Shown here one piece after another: positions 11,431-21,573 of a stretch of 64,000 bases of DNA. Position numbers and translations under genes: made by a program. The first letter of the stretch is position 1. Each line of letters opens with the position of its first letter. Location of the stretch: NCBI GenBank assembly GCA_023525975.1, contig CM042022.1, positions 65,368,001 through 65,432,000 of the forward strand, read 5' to 3'. The notes beneath the pieces were generated by a model. It did no database searches and was not told the DNA's origin. It worked only from the letters and a program-made list of their open reading frames with translations. This stretch comes from Smallanthus sonchifolius (taxonomy: Eukaryota; Streptophyta; Magnoliopsida; Asterales; Asteraceae).

Positions 11431-14256
11431 CAATCCGACTTTTTAGGTTAACCCCGGTTAACTATTTCGTTAAGTTCCTTATTAAAAACTTAACCCCGTT
11501 AGTCAAATCTAACCCCAAGGACTATTTCTGTCATAAATCCAACTCAGAAATGCAGGGACTAGTCCTGCCAAGTCCCAATACATGAATTATTGACTCCTCA
11601 AAGTCAAAATTGTCAAAAATAAGTTCTGTTGACTTTTAGAAGTCAACATTGGGACTTTTGATTTCCAATTCGCGAATGTTAACCGAATTGAATCAAATTC
11701 TATAATTGATTAACATCTAAATGCCTTAATCGATCATAATTGAGCCTTAATCACCTGCATTACATGCGAATTAATCAAAATGTGGCTATTCGTTATGTAA
11801 CCGTCGACCATCAACCTAATCCCATCAAATTCATCATAATCTGGTGTTACTCCCGCGAATTGAAGCATCCCTCTCACTCGTCGAATCCTCCTGAAGTGCT
11901 TACGCAACCTGCATTGATCGGAGAAACAGTAGAACTCGCCGGAAAGCAATCTGTGCAGCCGACACCTCCATCTACTCGAACTCCATCAATCCGACACGCA
12001 TTCTGGTAAATTCTTGACCCAATTGCTTCGTTTTCTTTCCGTAAAGGTAAGCCTCATGTTAATTCAGGATTACATCATCAATTCGATCGAGTTCTTAATC
12101 CTAGGGTTCATCATCTGACTGATTTAGTCGAGCCCTAACCTAGACCCAATGAAAATGAAATTAACCTATGCAGAATGATTCAAAACACTGTTTTTATTGA
12201 AAGCCCTTTGCCAATTTCAAGTTTTAATAGAAGAATCTCTGTAACCCGTAATTAGGGTTCATTTGAACTCTATCTGTCGAATTCAATTATAAACCGTTTT
12301 TAAATCAAATTAACCTACTCCATTAGATTCGCAATCGTCTGTAGAGTGAAAGCCCTATGAAACAACGGGCTTCCACTATCGAATTGATCATGAACCCGTA
12401 ATTAGGGTTCATATGCGTTCTGATTTGGGGTTTTTGATCTTAGACTGAAAAGAAATGAAATTAATCTACGTAATCAGTTTCGAAATGTCCCGATTATCAA
12501 AAGCCCTATGTTTTTAATCAATTTCATTATCAAAATCTATTTGATCGATTCAAAGTTTTCCTCTTTACGTATTCGATCTATTTTCAAGATTTGGACATCC
12601 AAAACCCGTTTGTTTTCGAAATTAAGAGTATGCCAAGGTTCGTAATCCTCTGAGCATCAAAACTTGTTTCTGTTTCACTCAAACCATCATCAAAATCGAG
12701 GGATATCGACCGGTTTCGATCGCGGGTCTTTAAGGGAGGAAAACCACATAGAGCCTGATGTTAAAACCATTCCAACCCGGTATCCTTCGCGATACCCTAG
12801 CGGGCGGAGATGGTTAAGGCTGTGTGCGTATGTGGGAGAGACCCGGGTTCGAGACCGGGCTCCCACATCCATTTTTAAAACATTTTTCTGGATTATTAAA
12901 TTAATAAAAATCAAACCTTTTTAATATTGTATTATTATATAAATGGGTTTTAACCCGGAAAACAACCCGTAGGCTCGGGTTTGAAATATTAGTTTGTTTT
13001 TATAAATTATACCCACTTTTATAATTTATACATTGTTATTATTAATAAGTAAAAATCTTATATTTATATTATTCTTAAGCCGTAAATTCGTGTAAAATAA
13101 TATGTTTATATTATTCTCAAATTGTGACCCGCATTATTAAACAATATATATTTATATTATTTTAAATCATTTTATAACGCCGTGAATCAATCGAGACTAA
13201 ATAATAATATAACTAATTATATTATCCACTCGTATATATATTACTATTTATGTCGTTCATCGCGTAAAGTAATTCCTAAACCCGTGGACACGTTCGTCCA
13301 CTCTCGTTTATTAGAGCGGTTCTTTAAGACGTTCCTTCCGTGTCACAGTCACAATTCCCATCTTTATCCCTAATTTATGTGTTTATAATTTTAGGGCATT
13401 CGTAAGTCTTTTGAGACTTACACTCGTGGTTCCAACTTACTCCTAGTGTGAAACTACCTTCAACGCCAAGCAGGTGAGTTTCACGGCCCCTTTTTACTGC
13501 TTTTAACTTGGGGGAGAAAACATGCTTAAACTGATTTTAGATTTTGTATTTCATATGCTATCAATGTTAAAGCTAAGTGTAACATGCTATCACAGAAAGT
13601 CCTCATCTTATTTCGAACCGTTAATATGGATCTTAGCGAGGTAATGTTTAGTAGTACTACTGGGTTTGACAAATCCCACCCGCGTTAGTCGCGCTAACTC
13701 GATCGGATATCGAACGGGTGAAATGTTAGCCTATTCACATGGCCAGTATTGATAGAACCTGGCAGGAGGCAATAAACAAACAGTCAGTTTCGGTTGCGAG
13801 CACTTGAGCTAAAACATGAACATAGGTTAGCTACCTATAGATACATATTGAAAGATCATAAATCTGGTAACGTTTACTTATTTATTTGAAACCTGTGAAC
13901 TCACCAACCTCGTGTTGACACTTTTTCTTACATGTTTTCTCAGGACGCTAAGCTAAGACACAGGTGCACGTTAGGGCATGCATGGGATTCAACTGCTTTG
14001 CTTTGTGTCTATTTATGTTGATTGAATTATTTTAATGTACTTTGTTTGGTTGGACGTTTGGACTTTTGGACTTTGGTTTTGGGCGCGTGTATTTTGCGCA
14101 TTTACTTTCTTTACGCTTCCGCATTGATACTCTGATTTAAAAGATATTTTCATTTTGAGTCCCATGTAGAGTCGTTCAATGTAACTAGAGTCTGAGATCC
14201 TGGTTTGTCACTTCCCAAACGGTAATACTCCGTTAGTTGAAATTGGGGGTGTGACA
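11426..14256 (+). repeat. Element B LTR 2 (shared middle LTR)
   Basis: Serves as 3' LTR of unit 1 and 5' LTR of unit 2. Same length as LTR 1 with scattered substitutions. It is followed directly by a second PBS and leader instead of a target duplication. Confidence 0.95.
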
Positions 14257-14259
14257 GAT

Positions 14260-14271
14260 TGGTATCAGAGC
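14260..14271 (+). other. Primer-binding site, element B unit 2
   Basis: TGGTATCAGAGC, three bases after the end of LTR 2. Its presence inside the array shows that a second internal region begins here. Confidence 0.93.
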
Positions 14272-14372
14272 CATTGGTTATAGAGAACTAGGATTGCATA
14301 CTAGACTATAGCCTCACACATTAGTTACATGTTATTTGGATGTTTGGCACTTATACAAATTGTTGCAGGATC

Positions 14373-15149
14373 ATGTCGTCAACACCACCTCCATCACCTA
14401 ACGCATCAGGGCATAAGGCACCTGTACCCTCATCCACGGAGCCCAAAAGGAGCCGGACTACCTCAATTGAGCAAGGCGAACCGAGCAACGCACGGGCATT
14501 GGAGTATGCTCTCGATTGGGATATGTACCCACATATGATCCAAAGGTGGATCGAAATGGGAGATGTTCCATCACCGTACTTTGCATCCACATCTTCATCG
14601 TCTACACTGCCTAGCTTACCATGTACCATGGAACAAGCCTTCGCAGCATTTGTGTCCTATATGTTAAAGGAATTAAGTTTTGTACAAGATGCCACCGAGG
14701 AGATACCTAAACTCCTGGAGAATGGAACACAAGTGGAAAAGAATAGGGTAGGAATAGAAGATTTGACTACCGAACTAGCTGCAACGGACCATGTCCACAA
14801 CCTTTTAGTGAATCGTGTAGCACACCTAGAGACGAGGGCTGACATTATGGATGATGATATGCAAGGAGTTCTGGAGAGATTAGATGCTATGGAAGCTCAG
14901 CTACATGTGGCTAACCACACTGCTGAAGGCCTTCAAGAGAGGGTGGCTCACTTGGAAGCCCAACTGCAAGCGGCCCTACACCCGGAATACATTCCCGTAT
15001 CTGACGATGAGGAGGAACCCTTTGAGGAGGAACTCTTTGAAGAAGAGCCCTTCGAGGAGGAACCCTTAGAGGGGGAACCGGCTGAGGAAGAGCCAGTGGA
15101 GATTGATGATGCACAGTTATATGTCTCTTCTGATGACGAGGATATTTGA
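14373..15149 (+). CDS. Extra ORF upstream of gag in B (unit 2), 258 aa
   Basis: Second copy of the unknown ORF at 6165-6926, still open despite about nine amino-acid substitutions and one extra acidic five-residue repeat (EELFE) in the C-terminal EEEPF tract. The same start ATG context, helical middle and DDEDI end are kept. That both copies stayed open, with the length change a multiple of three, is compatible with coding constraint, but two copies are too few to prove it. Confidence 0.65.
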   Translation: MSSTPPPSPNASGHKAPVPSSTEPKRSRTTSIEQGEPSNARALEYALDWDMYPHMIQRWIEMGDVPSPYFASTSSSSTLPSLPCTMEQAFAAFVSYMLKELSFVQDATEEIPKLLENGTQVEKNRVGIEDLTTELAATDHVHNLLVNRVAHLETRADIMDDDMQGVLERLDAMEAQLHVANHTAEGLQERVAHLEAQLQAALHPEYIPVSDDEEEPFEEELFEEEPFEEEPLEGEPAEEEPVEIDDAQLYVSSDDEDI

Positions 15150-15400
15150 GGATCTTCCTATTCTATCTTCCTTTTCATGTTTGTTTTTGCTTATGTTATT
15201 TCCCTTTTCAAACCTAGATGGGTAAGGTTGTTCCCATCCAATAAAAGCATGAGAAGTTTAATATTTGAGTTAATTATTTTGTAGCCTTACAATTTATTTA
15301 ATTTTCAAAATATTAGATGTTGTATTTCCTTACCCGTACCTGAATAATGTTTAATATGCGATATATTTCTCATTGTTTTCATTTGTGATTGTGAAGAAAT

Positions 15401-15462
15401 ATGTCTGGGAGAGGACGAGGAGGCCGTGCCGGTGGTCGTGGCACCATCAACATGACGGCAGC
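15401..15462 (+). pseudogene. Gag stub of element B unit 2
   Basis: The first 62 bp of the B gag exon (MSGRGRGGRAGGRGTINM), cut off where the sequence jumps to mid-LTR. The breakpoint shares GC with both parents. Confidence 0.88.
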
Positions 15463-16035
15463 GTTAGTCACGCTAACTCGATCGGATATCGAACGAGTGA
15501 AATGTTAGCCTATTCACATGGCCAGTATTGATAGAACCTGGCAGGAGGCAATAAACAAACAGTCAGTTTCGGTTGCGAGCACTTGAGCTAAAACATGAAC
15601 ATAGGTTAGCTACCTATAGATACATATTGAAAGATCATAAATCTGGTAACGTTTACTTATTTATTTGAAACCTGTGAACTCACCAACCTCGTGTTGACAC
15701 TTTTTCTTACATGTTTTCTCAGGACGCTAAGCTAAGACACAGGTGCACGTTAGGGCATGCATGGGATTCAACTGCTTTGCTTTGTGTCTATTTATGTTGA
15801 TTGAATTATTTTAATGTACTTTGTTTGGTTGGACGTTTGGACTTTTGGACTTTGGTTTTGGGCGCGTGTATTTTGCGCATTTACTTTCTTTACGCTTCCG
15901 CATTGATACCCTGATTTAAAAGATATTTTCATTTTGAGTCCCATGTAGAGTCGTTCAATGTAACTAGTGTCTGAGATCCTGGTTTGTCACTTCCCAAACG
16001 GTAATACTCCGTTAGTTGAAATTAGGGGTGTGACA
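15463..16035 (+). repeat. Element B LTR 3, 5'-truncated (last 573 bp)
   Basis: Corresponds to 13684-14256 of LTR 2, equal in length, and ends at the same TGTGACA directly before the GGTTC target duplication. Confidence 0.93.
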
Positions 16036-16040
16036 GGTTC
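16036..16040. repeat. Target-site duplication of B, right (GGTTC)
   Basis: Exact partner of 3213-3217, directly after the truncated third LTR. Confidence 0.93.
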
Positions 16041-17679
16041 TATTCTCGGGTTTCTTTTCAACAATGTGAGCCAAGAAAGCATAGCATTGCTTCCTTAAGT
16101 AGCAACGAGCCTTCATGCAAGAAATAATCTTTAGGCCACGACAAGGCTTGTCTCCAAGGATTTCCAAGATTTCACCGGCAGGTAGAGGAATACGAATAAG
16201 TTTCTTCGAGCATATGATTTCGGCATTGCTGCCTGATAGCCAGTCCATACCTACAACTATGTCAAAGCTTCCAAGAGTCATAGGAATAAGGTCGATGATG
16301 AACGGGTGATCGTTGAGAGTTAAGGTACAACCGCGAACAACCGTACGAACATAGGTTAGTTTGCCATCGGCTATTTCAACCGTGTAAGGAGGTTCTAGCA
16401 CACTAGAGCATTTACCAAGCATAGGTTCAAATTTGGTGGAAACAAAACTCTTGTCGGCACCAGTGTCAAATAAAATTGATGCATAGACATTATTGACAAG
16501 AAAAGTACCTGTAACGACGGCAGGTTCCTCAAGTGCTTCAGTGGTACCAATAACAAAAGCCCGACCACGTGCCCCTTGTGTGTTAGCCAATTTGGGGCAA
16601 CGGTTCCTGAGATGGTCGGTAGCACCACACTGGTAGCAAGCTCTACCATTTGCAATTGTGGGGACCGTAGTAGGAGTAGCATTAACGACACGGCAAGTAG
16701 CTGCCAAGTGACCTCCTTTACCACACTTAGTGCATATACGGCAAGGGTAGGTAGCATCATGATGATATTGGCACTTAGCACACCAAGGGTAAGACCCGCC
16801 ATAAGATTTCCTTGTCGAAGCTTGTGCTTGCGTTGGTGCCACTTGGGTAGTTGGAGTAGCAGGGGTTACCATAACGAAGTTCTTTGCCACCTTCTGTTTC
16901 TTGAAGTGGCGTTCAGGGTTCTTGGTTTCCTCAACCCGAACTTTCTTTCCACCCTTTTGGGTCAGAATACCTTCTTTCACGAGATCATCCGTGAGGGACG
17001 CAGCTAGACGGATGGCAGCCTCAAGAGTAGCAGGGTTGCTGCCCATGACGGTACCCCTAACTTGATGAGGTAGGCCACCAATGTAACGGTCAATTTGGTG
17101 ACTCAACGGGGTGACCATGTGTGGGACCAATGTGCTCAGTTCATGAAAACGGTTGTTGTATGCTTCATTTTCACCGCTATCTTGAACCAGATCCCACATT
17201 TCCACCTCAAGCTTTTTCATTTCATTCTTTGGGCAAAATTCCTCAACCATGAGCTCCTTAAGTTGGTCCCATGTCAAGGCCAAGGCTGCGGCTAATACCC
17301 GAGTTCGCTTCTCGCCATTCCACCAAGTAAGCGCCCTCTTTTGGAAGGCACTTGAAGCATACTTCACTTTCAGGTCATCGGGGCATTCACTCATTACCAG
17401 GGTTGACTCCATGCTTTCAAACCACTTAAGTAAGCCAGTGGCACCCTCAGATCCATTGTACTTTAGAGGGTTGCACGAGTTGAAGTGCTTGTACGTGCAG
17501 GTGGTTCCTTCGGTATTTTTCATAGTGTTTGTGAGTCGAGTAACCATATCAGGTAACACAGCAGCAAGTTGCTGAGTTAGGAGTGTGGCGATGGCAGTGG
17601 TATCCATAGTCGGAGCAGTCAAGGTGGTATCACTGGTTCCAGGATTGGTGGCGTCGGTGGTTTCACGTCGAGGAGGCAT
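16041..17679 (-). pseudogene. Element A gag and protease (open, severed from pol by B)
   Basis: Starts MPPRRETTDATNP at 17679 and stays open to the B insertion. Capsid core with RALTWWNGEKRTR, then EEFCPKNEMKKLE; a basic linker; two CCHC zinc knuckles (CTKCGKGGHLAATC, CYQCGATDHLRNRC); an aspartic protease with DTGADKSF and the later SFDIVVGMDWL motif. The codons read through the GGTTC duplication into pol at 3212 once B is removed. Gag packages RNA in the cytoplasmic particle and the protease cleaves the polyprotein. This part has no stop of its own; the ORF simply runs about 30 bp into B. Confidence 0.92.
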
Positions 17680-18171
17680 TCTACGAATACAAGATTATTA
17701 ATCGAGTTAGAGATAGACATATAAATAATAGAAGTGATATATTCATAAAATAGAAATTCACTTGCATTAATGTCATACAAAGGTAGAATTGAAATAGATA
17801 AACACTAGCTTATATAATGCTTAGTGTTAAGTACAAATGAATTTTAAATTTTGACTAATCATAACACCGATTTCTCACAATAGCGTGTTAGAAGTATACT
17901 TGACCTATAAGTAGTGCAGCCACCAAAAGGATTCCCAGGAAAGAGAGGTGGATCACAAGGGACACACTTAAGTACCAAGTCTTTCCTTAGTCAGAACCTT
18001 TTATGGGCCTACACCCACTCTTCCAGCCATCATATACTACTAACATCTATCACTTGAACCCATGGTTATGATGAGAATAATGGATTGGGCTTTGAGGCCC
18101 AAGAGTGAGATCCATCTTCTCGAGCAAGCTTCCTTTTCTTGAGTAGTAAGTGGTTAGAGAAAGATCCGAGT
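17680..18171 (-). other. Element A leader, gag-proximal part
   Basis: Non-coding 5' leader between gag and the C insertion; it continues at 36480 on the far side of C. No ORF or structure is recognised. Confidence 0.8.
18167..18171. repeat. Target-site duplication of C, left (CGAGT)
   Basis: Five bases directly before the first C LTR; identical to 36475-36479 after the third LTR. Confidence 0.95.
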
Positions 18172-19086
18172 TGTGACATACCGGATTTAATTACGCTTTT
18201 GTAATACAAATTATGTAATCATCGTTCCATTTAATGAAATGTAAATGTTTTTATTTAATTGTGTACAAAATACATATATATATATATTTTATTTTATAAA
18301 TTTAATTAAAATTTTATAAGTTTAAAACTTATATAAAATTCTATATAAAAATCTATATTTAAAAAGTTACATATTTAATAAAATAACATATTTTAATAAG
18401 ATTAATAACTTTTAATAAAATTATTATTTAAATAATAATAAAATAAGTTTATAAAAATATTTTTAAATTTATTTAATTTAAAAGAAATTAAATTAATTTA
18501 TTTAAATAAAAGTTCAGGGTTCATTTTGTAATTAATTAAACTATAAGGTTTTGAGTCAAAAATCTGTTGAGGGGCTGTTTCTGGACAAATGAAACTGCAA
18601 GGGCTCATCCGTAATTAACTCAGGGTCCATTTTAAATCAAAATCAAACCATAGGGACTAAACCTGCCATTTTCCTATTCGCGTTTCCGGTCACCCCCAAC
18701 CTTGGTCCGGCGGTCCGAAGCTTTCTCCGGCCCTGCACGAACTGGTTACCCTCCTTCCACACACTCACACTCCAAATTGAGGACTCCAACACCTTCGTCG
18801 ACCCTGAGTGAAGCTACGACTAGGATTTCAGGAGCCAATTCCACACAGAAATCGAATTCCACTTGTGACATATTCGAGTTCAAAGACCGTGCCAACCAGA
18901 CCCGTTTCGACTTGGTTCGAGTCTCAAAACAAGTCCACTGCCTTCTATTACTCCCTGGTAATCAATCCAACTCAAAATCGCGGCATTCGCACGAGGATTG
19001 CCGAGCAAACTCGAGTCCTCGGACGCGATTGCCGGATTGCCGAGGACCAGCGACCAATTTCTAAGTCGTGTATATCAATTAATTAA

Positions 19087-19180
19087 CACACACATAACCA
19101 GCGATGGGCTGTGGCCCGGCTGGTTATGCGTGTGTGTGTTTGATCTAGTGGTCGCGGGTTCGAGCCTGCTGGCCTCCGGC
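19087..19180 (+). other. Hairpin and tRNA-like box B in C LTR
   Basis: Long inverted arms (19087-19102 with 19119-19138, one two-base interruption) enclose a GC loop. A box-B match GGTTCGAGCC follows at 19157-19166, with the D-arm-like GGCCCGGCTGGTTA before it. Conserved in LTRs 2 and 3. Resembles the tRNA-like segments in the A and B LTRs. Confidence 0.6.
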
Positions 19181-19346
19181 CCAACCCCATTTTTTATTCT
19201 GTTTTCATTTTTTTATTTTATTTAATTATCTTAACTTATTTTAATACCATTTTATACAATAAATACTAAAACGAGTCGGTTTACGTGTTCGTTTATTTTA
19301 AAAAAATCGATTAAACTATATTTTTTTAACCATCCCATTCTTTTAT

Positions 19347-19618
19347 ATATAATATTTTTATAAAATTATTAAAATACATTTAATATATAAAATGTCCTTT
19401 ATTTTTATAAATCTTGTAACATTTTTTATAAAATTATTAAAATACATTTAATATATAAAATGTCCTTTATTTTTATAAATCTTGTAACATTTTTTATAAA
19501 ATTATTAAAATACATTTAATATATAAAATGTCCTTTATTTTTATAAATCTTGTAACATTTTTTATAAAATTATTAAAATACATTAAATATATAAAATGTC
19601 TCATTATTTTTATATGAA
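19347..19618 (+). repeat. 68-bp tandem repeat in C LTR (four units)
   Basis: AT-rich unit containing AATACATTTAATATATAAAA; AATGTC occurs at 19391, 19459, 19527 and 19595, exactly 68 bp apart. The fourth unit is diverged. The same array occurs in LTR 2 (about 27257) and LTR 3 (about 35166). Confidence 0.92.
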
Positions 19619-20658
19619 CCTAGCATTATATTTTTTTTTATTTTATGAACTTGTTTAAATAAATAAAGACTTTTCTTTTGTTATTATTATATAAATACAT
19701 TGAATATAATAATACTTGTTTAAAACAATATATATATATATATCCTTATAAGTTAAAGTTTTACAAAAAACCCATTATCATTCTATTTCTATACTTTATA
19801 CAAATAAATATTAAAGAAAATTATATTAGAGCCTATATACATTTAAATACAAATACACACCTATACGCATACAATAATACCCATTTGTCTACATAGGGTA
19901 TCAACGTGCTTAGGCTTCCGCATACTTATCACCTACACGCGTGGAAAATACCCGCTTGCAAGGTGAGTTACATAGCCCCTATTTTTATACGTTTTGGGGT
20001 GAAACATTATACATGCTACTCACATTGTTTATACGTGTTATACATGAGACTATATGCTTATTCTTTGGATGTACATACATTTAAACACAAGACAACCAAC
20101 TGTAATATTGATAGATCTATTGTGCCTGACCAGCCCACCCGGTTAGGGTGTTTATTACTGCATACTCGGATATAACCGCGTGTTATATTCAATCATACCG
20201 GATATAGTGGGTAACTATATTCAAGCATACCGGACTTAGCTGTTGTGCTCTGTTCAAGCGCGTCAAACTCGGTTTGAATTGTGATTTAAATAAATGTTAC
20301 ATCATATGCTATGTTTAACAAGATAAACAATGAGTTGCAAAACGATTTACAACTACTATTTACAGGAAATACTAAACCTATGTACTCACCAACTTTTTAG
20401 TTGACACTTGATTTAAATAATGTTTCAGGTTTGGATATGTGACTGCTTGCCGAAGATCTCTCCACTTAGGAACTATGGACCTAGTTAAATAAATTAATGT
20501 TTTGAACTAGACTAGGTTATTTGAAATGTATTGTATTTGGAACTTGTTGTCTTTAAATTAAATGAATGAATTATGCAACCTTTAGTTATCATGTGCTTTT
20601 GAACAATCATCACATTGTCCGCCTCGATGATTCCGCCATCGGTCGGGGTGTGACAGAT

Positions 20659-20670
20659 TGGTATCAGAGA
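20659..20670 (+). other. Primer-binding site, element C unit 1
   Basis: TGGTATCAGAGA, eleven of twelve bases complementary to the initiator tRNA-Met 3' end, three bases after the LTR. Confidence 0.9.
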
Positions 20671-21573
20671 CATGGTTATAGGGAATTAGGTTATTAGACA
20701 CAATGACCTAGACTATAACCCTAGGACTCCCTTTTATGTGTTATGTGCTAAATGATTAATTGCTATGTGAATTATTTGTAGTTAGGTATTATTTGAATTT
20801 TCCCAAGTTTGGTACATGAGACTTATACACATACATACAAGACTTTGATACATGATACATACTTTACATACACATTTGATCAACACACTTATGCAAACAA
20901 ATACACTACAAATCCTTGTCCATACTCTCTCCTCATCCATATAAATTGCAACATTTCTACACATTTTATACACATAAACTCTCAATTCTACTAAAATCTT
21001 AAAATCTCGTCAACGACTTAATTTCTTGAAACCAGTAAAGGACACGTGCAATCTGGAAGGGTGACACCTGTACATTGGGTTTTCTGTCTAGGAAAGCATT
21101 TCGTATAAATCCAAATAAACGGACCCGTATGCTTTCCTGGGAATTCCTGACGTGAGTGTTTACCTATAGGCTAAAGCATGTCTCTTTGAAAGTTTTGAGG
21201 AATTATTTAACGTTGATAAGTCAATGTATTCGCAAGGATACGATCCGAACTTAAACTCAAAATCTGGGGACATTATAGCAAAATAGGAAAAACTAGACGA
21301 ACATGCAAAACAAATCATTATTACGGGTGCACACGTAATAACAATTTGTGGTGCATGCAAGTCCCGGCAAATTTCTATTATGCAAATAATGATCTATAAC
21401 ATCATGTCCTACCCGGAAAGGATGACTTAGTTTCCCCTATCAACTTAGAATAAATACACACGCACTAGCACGCGTCATGATAAATCTCATATTTCTGCTT
21501 ACATTATTTCCCGCTATAACTCGTATTTATCCGTCTTATCTAAAATATCCTTGTCTTTTCTTATGATGTTAGA
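20671..21573 (+). other. Element C leader, unit 1
   Basis: About 0.9 kb of non-coding leader between PBS and Gag-Pol. Small ORFs on both strands recur unchanged in unit 2 and look like chance; unlike B there is no extra long ORF here. Confidence 0.8.

Larger units (their letters stand above)
3218..16035 (+). mobile_element. Element B: Ty3/gypsy chromovirus tandem, second unit deleted
   Basis: Plus-strand array: LTR (3218-6048), internal (6049-11425), LTR (11426-14256), internal stub (14257-15462), 5'-truncated LTR (15463-16035). LTRs begin TGTGACAATCC and end GGGTGTGACA. The two full LTRs are both 2831 bp but differ at scattered sites, so the array is not recent. The second unit has lost about 6.4 kb between the start of gag and the middle of the third LTR, with GC shared at the breakpoint. 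One GGTTC duplication flanks the whole array. The sole pol copy is broken. Confidence 0.93.
18172..20655 (+). repeat. Element C LTR 1 (2484 bp)
   Basis: AT-rich U3 (18230-18540), a GC-richer middle with a small ORF at 18702-19064 that recurs in all three LTRs, a hairpin plus tRNA-like stretch (19087-19180), a 68-bp tandem repeat (19347-19618), and the TGTGACA end before the PBS. Confidence 0.95.

Noticed and set aside
16041..18171. Host gene or promoter between B and C
   Set aside because: The stretch is fully explained as gag and leader of element A in register with sequence on the far sides of B and C.
18702..19064. 120-aa ORF in C LTR 1, repeated in LTRs 2 and 3
   Set aside because: The three copies exist because the LTR is repeated; the ORF overlaps others in different frames, has no recognisable domain and lies in a non-coding LTR.
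19347..19618. Regular 68-bp repeats considered as a CRISPR-like array
   Set aside because: Units are adjacent with no spacers, AT-rich, and inside a plant LTR; ordinary tandem repeats.
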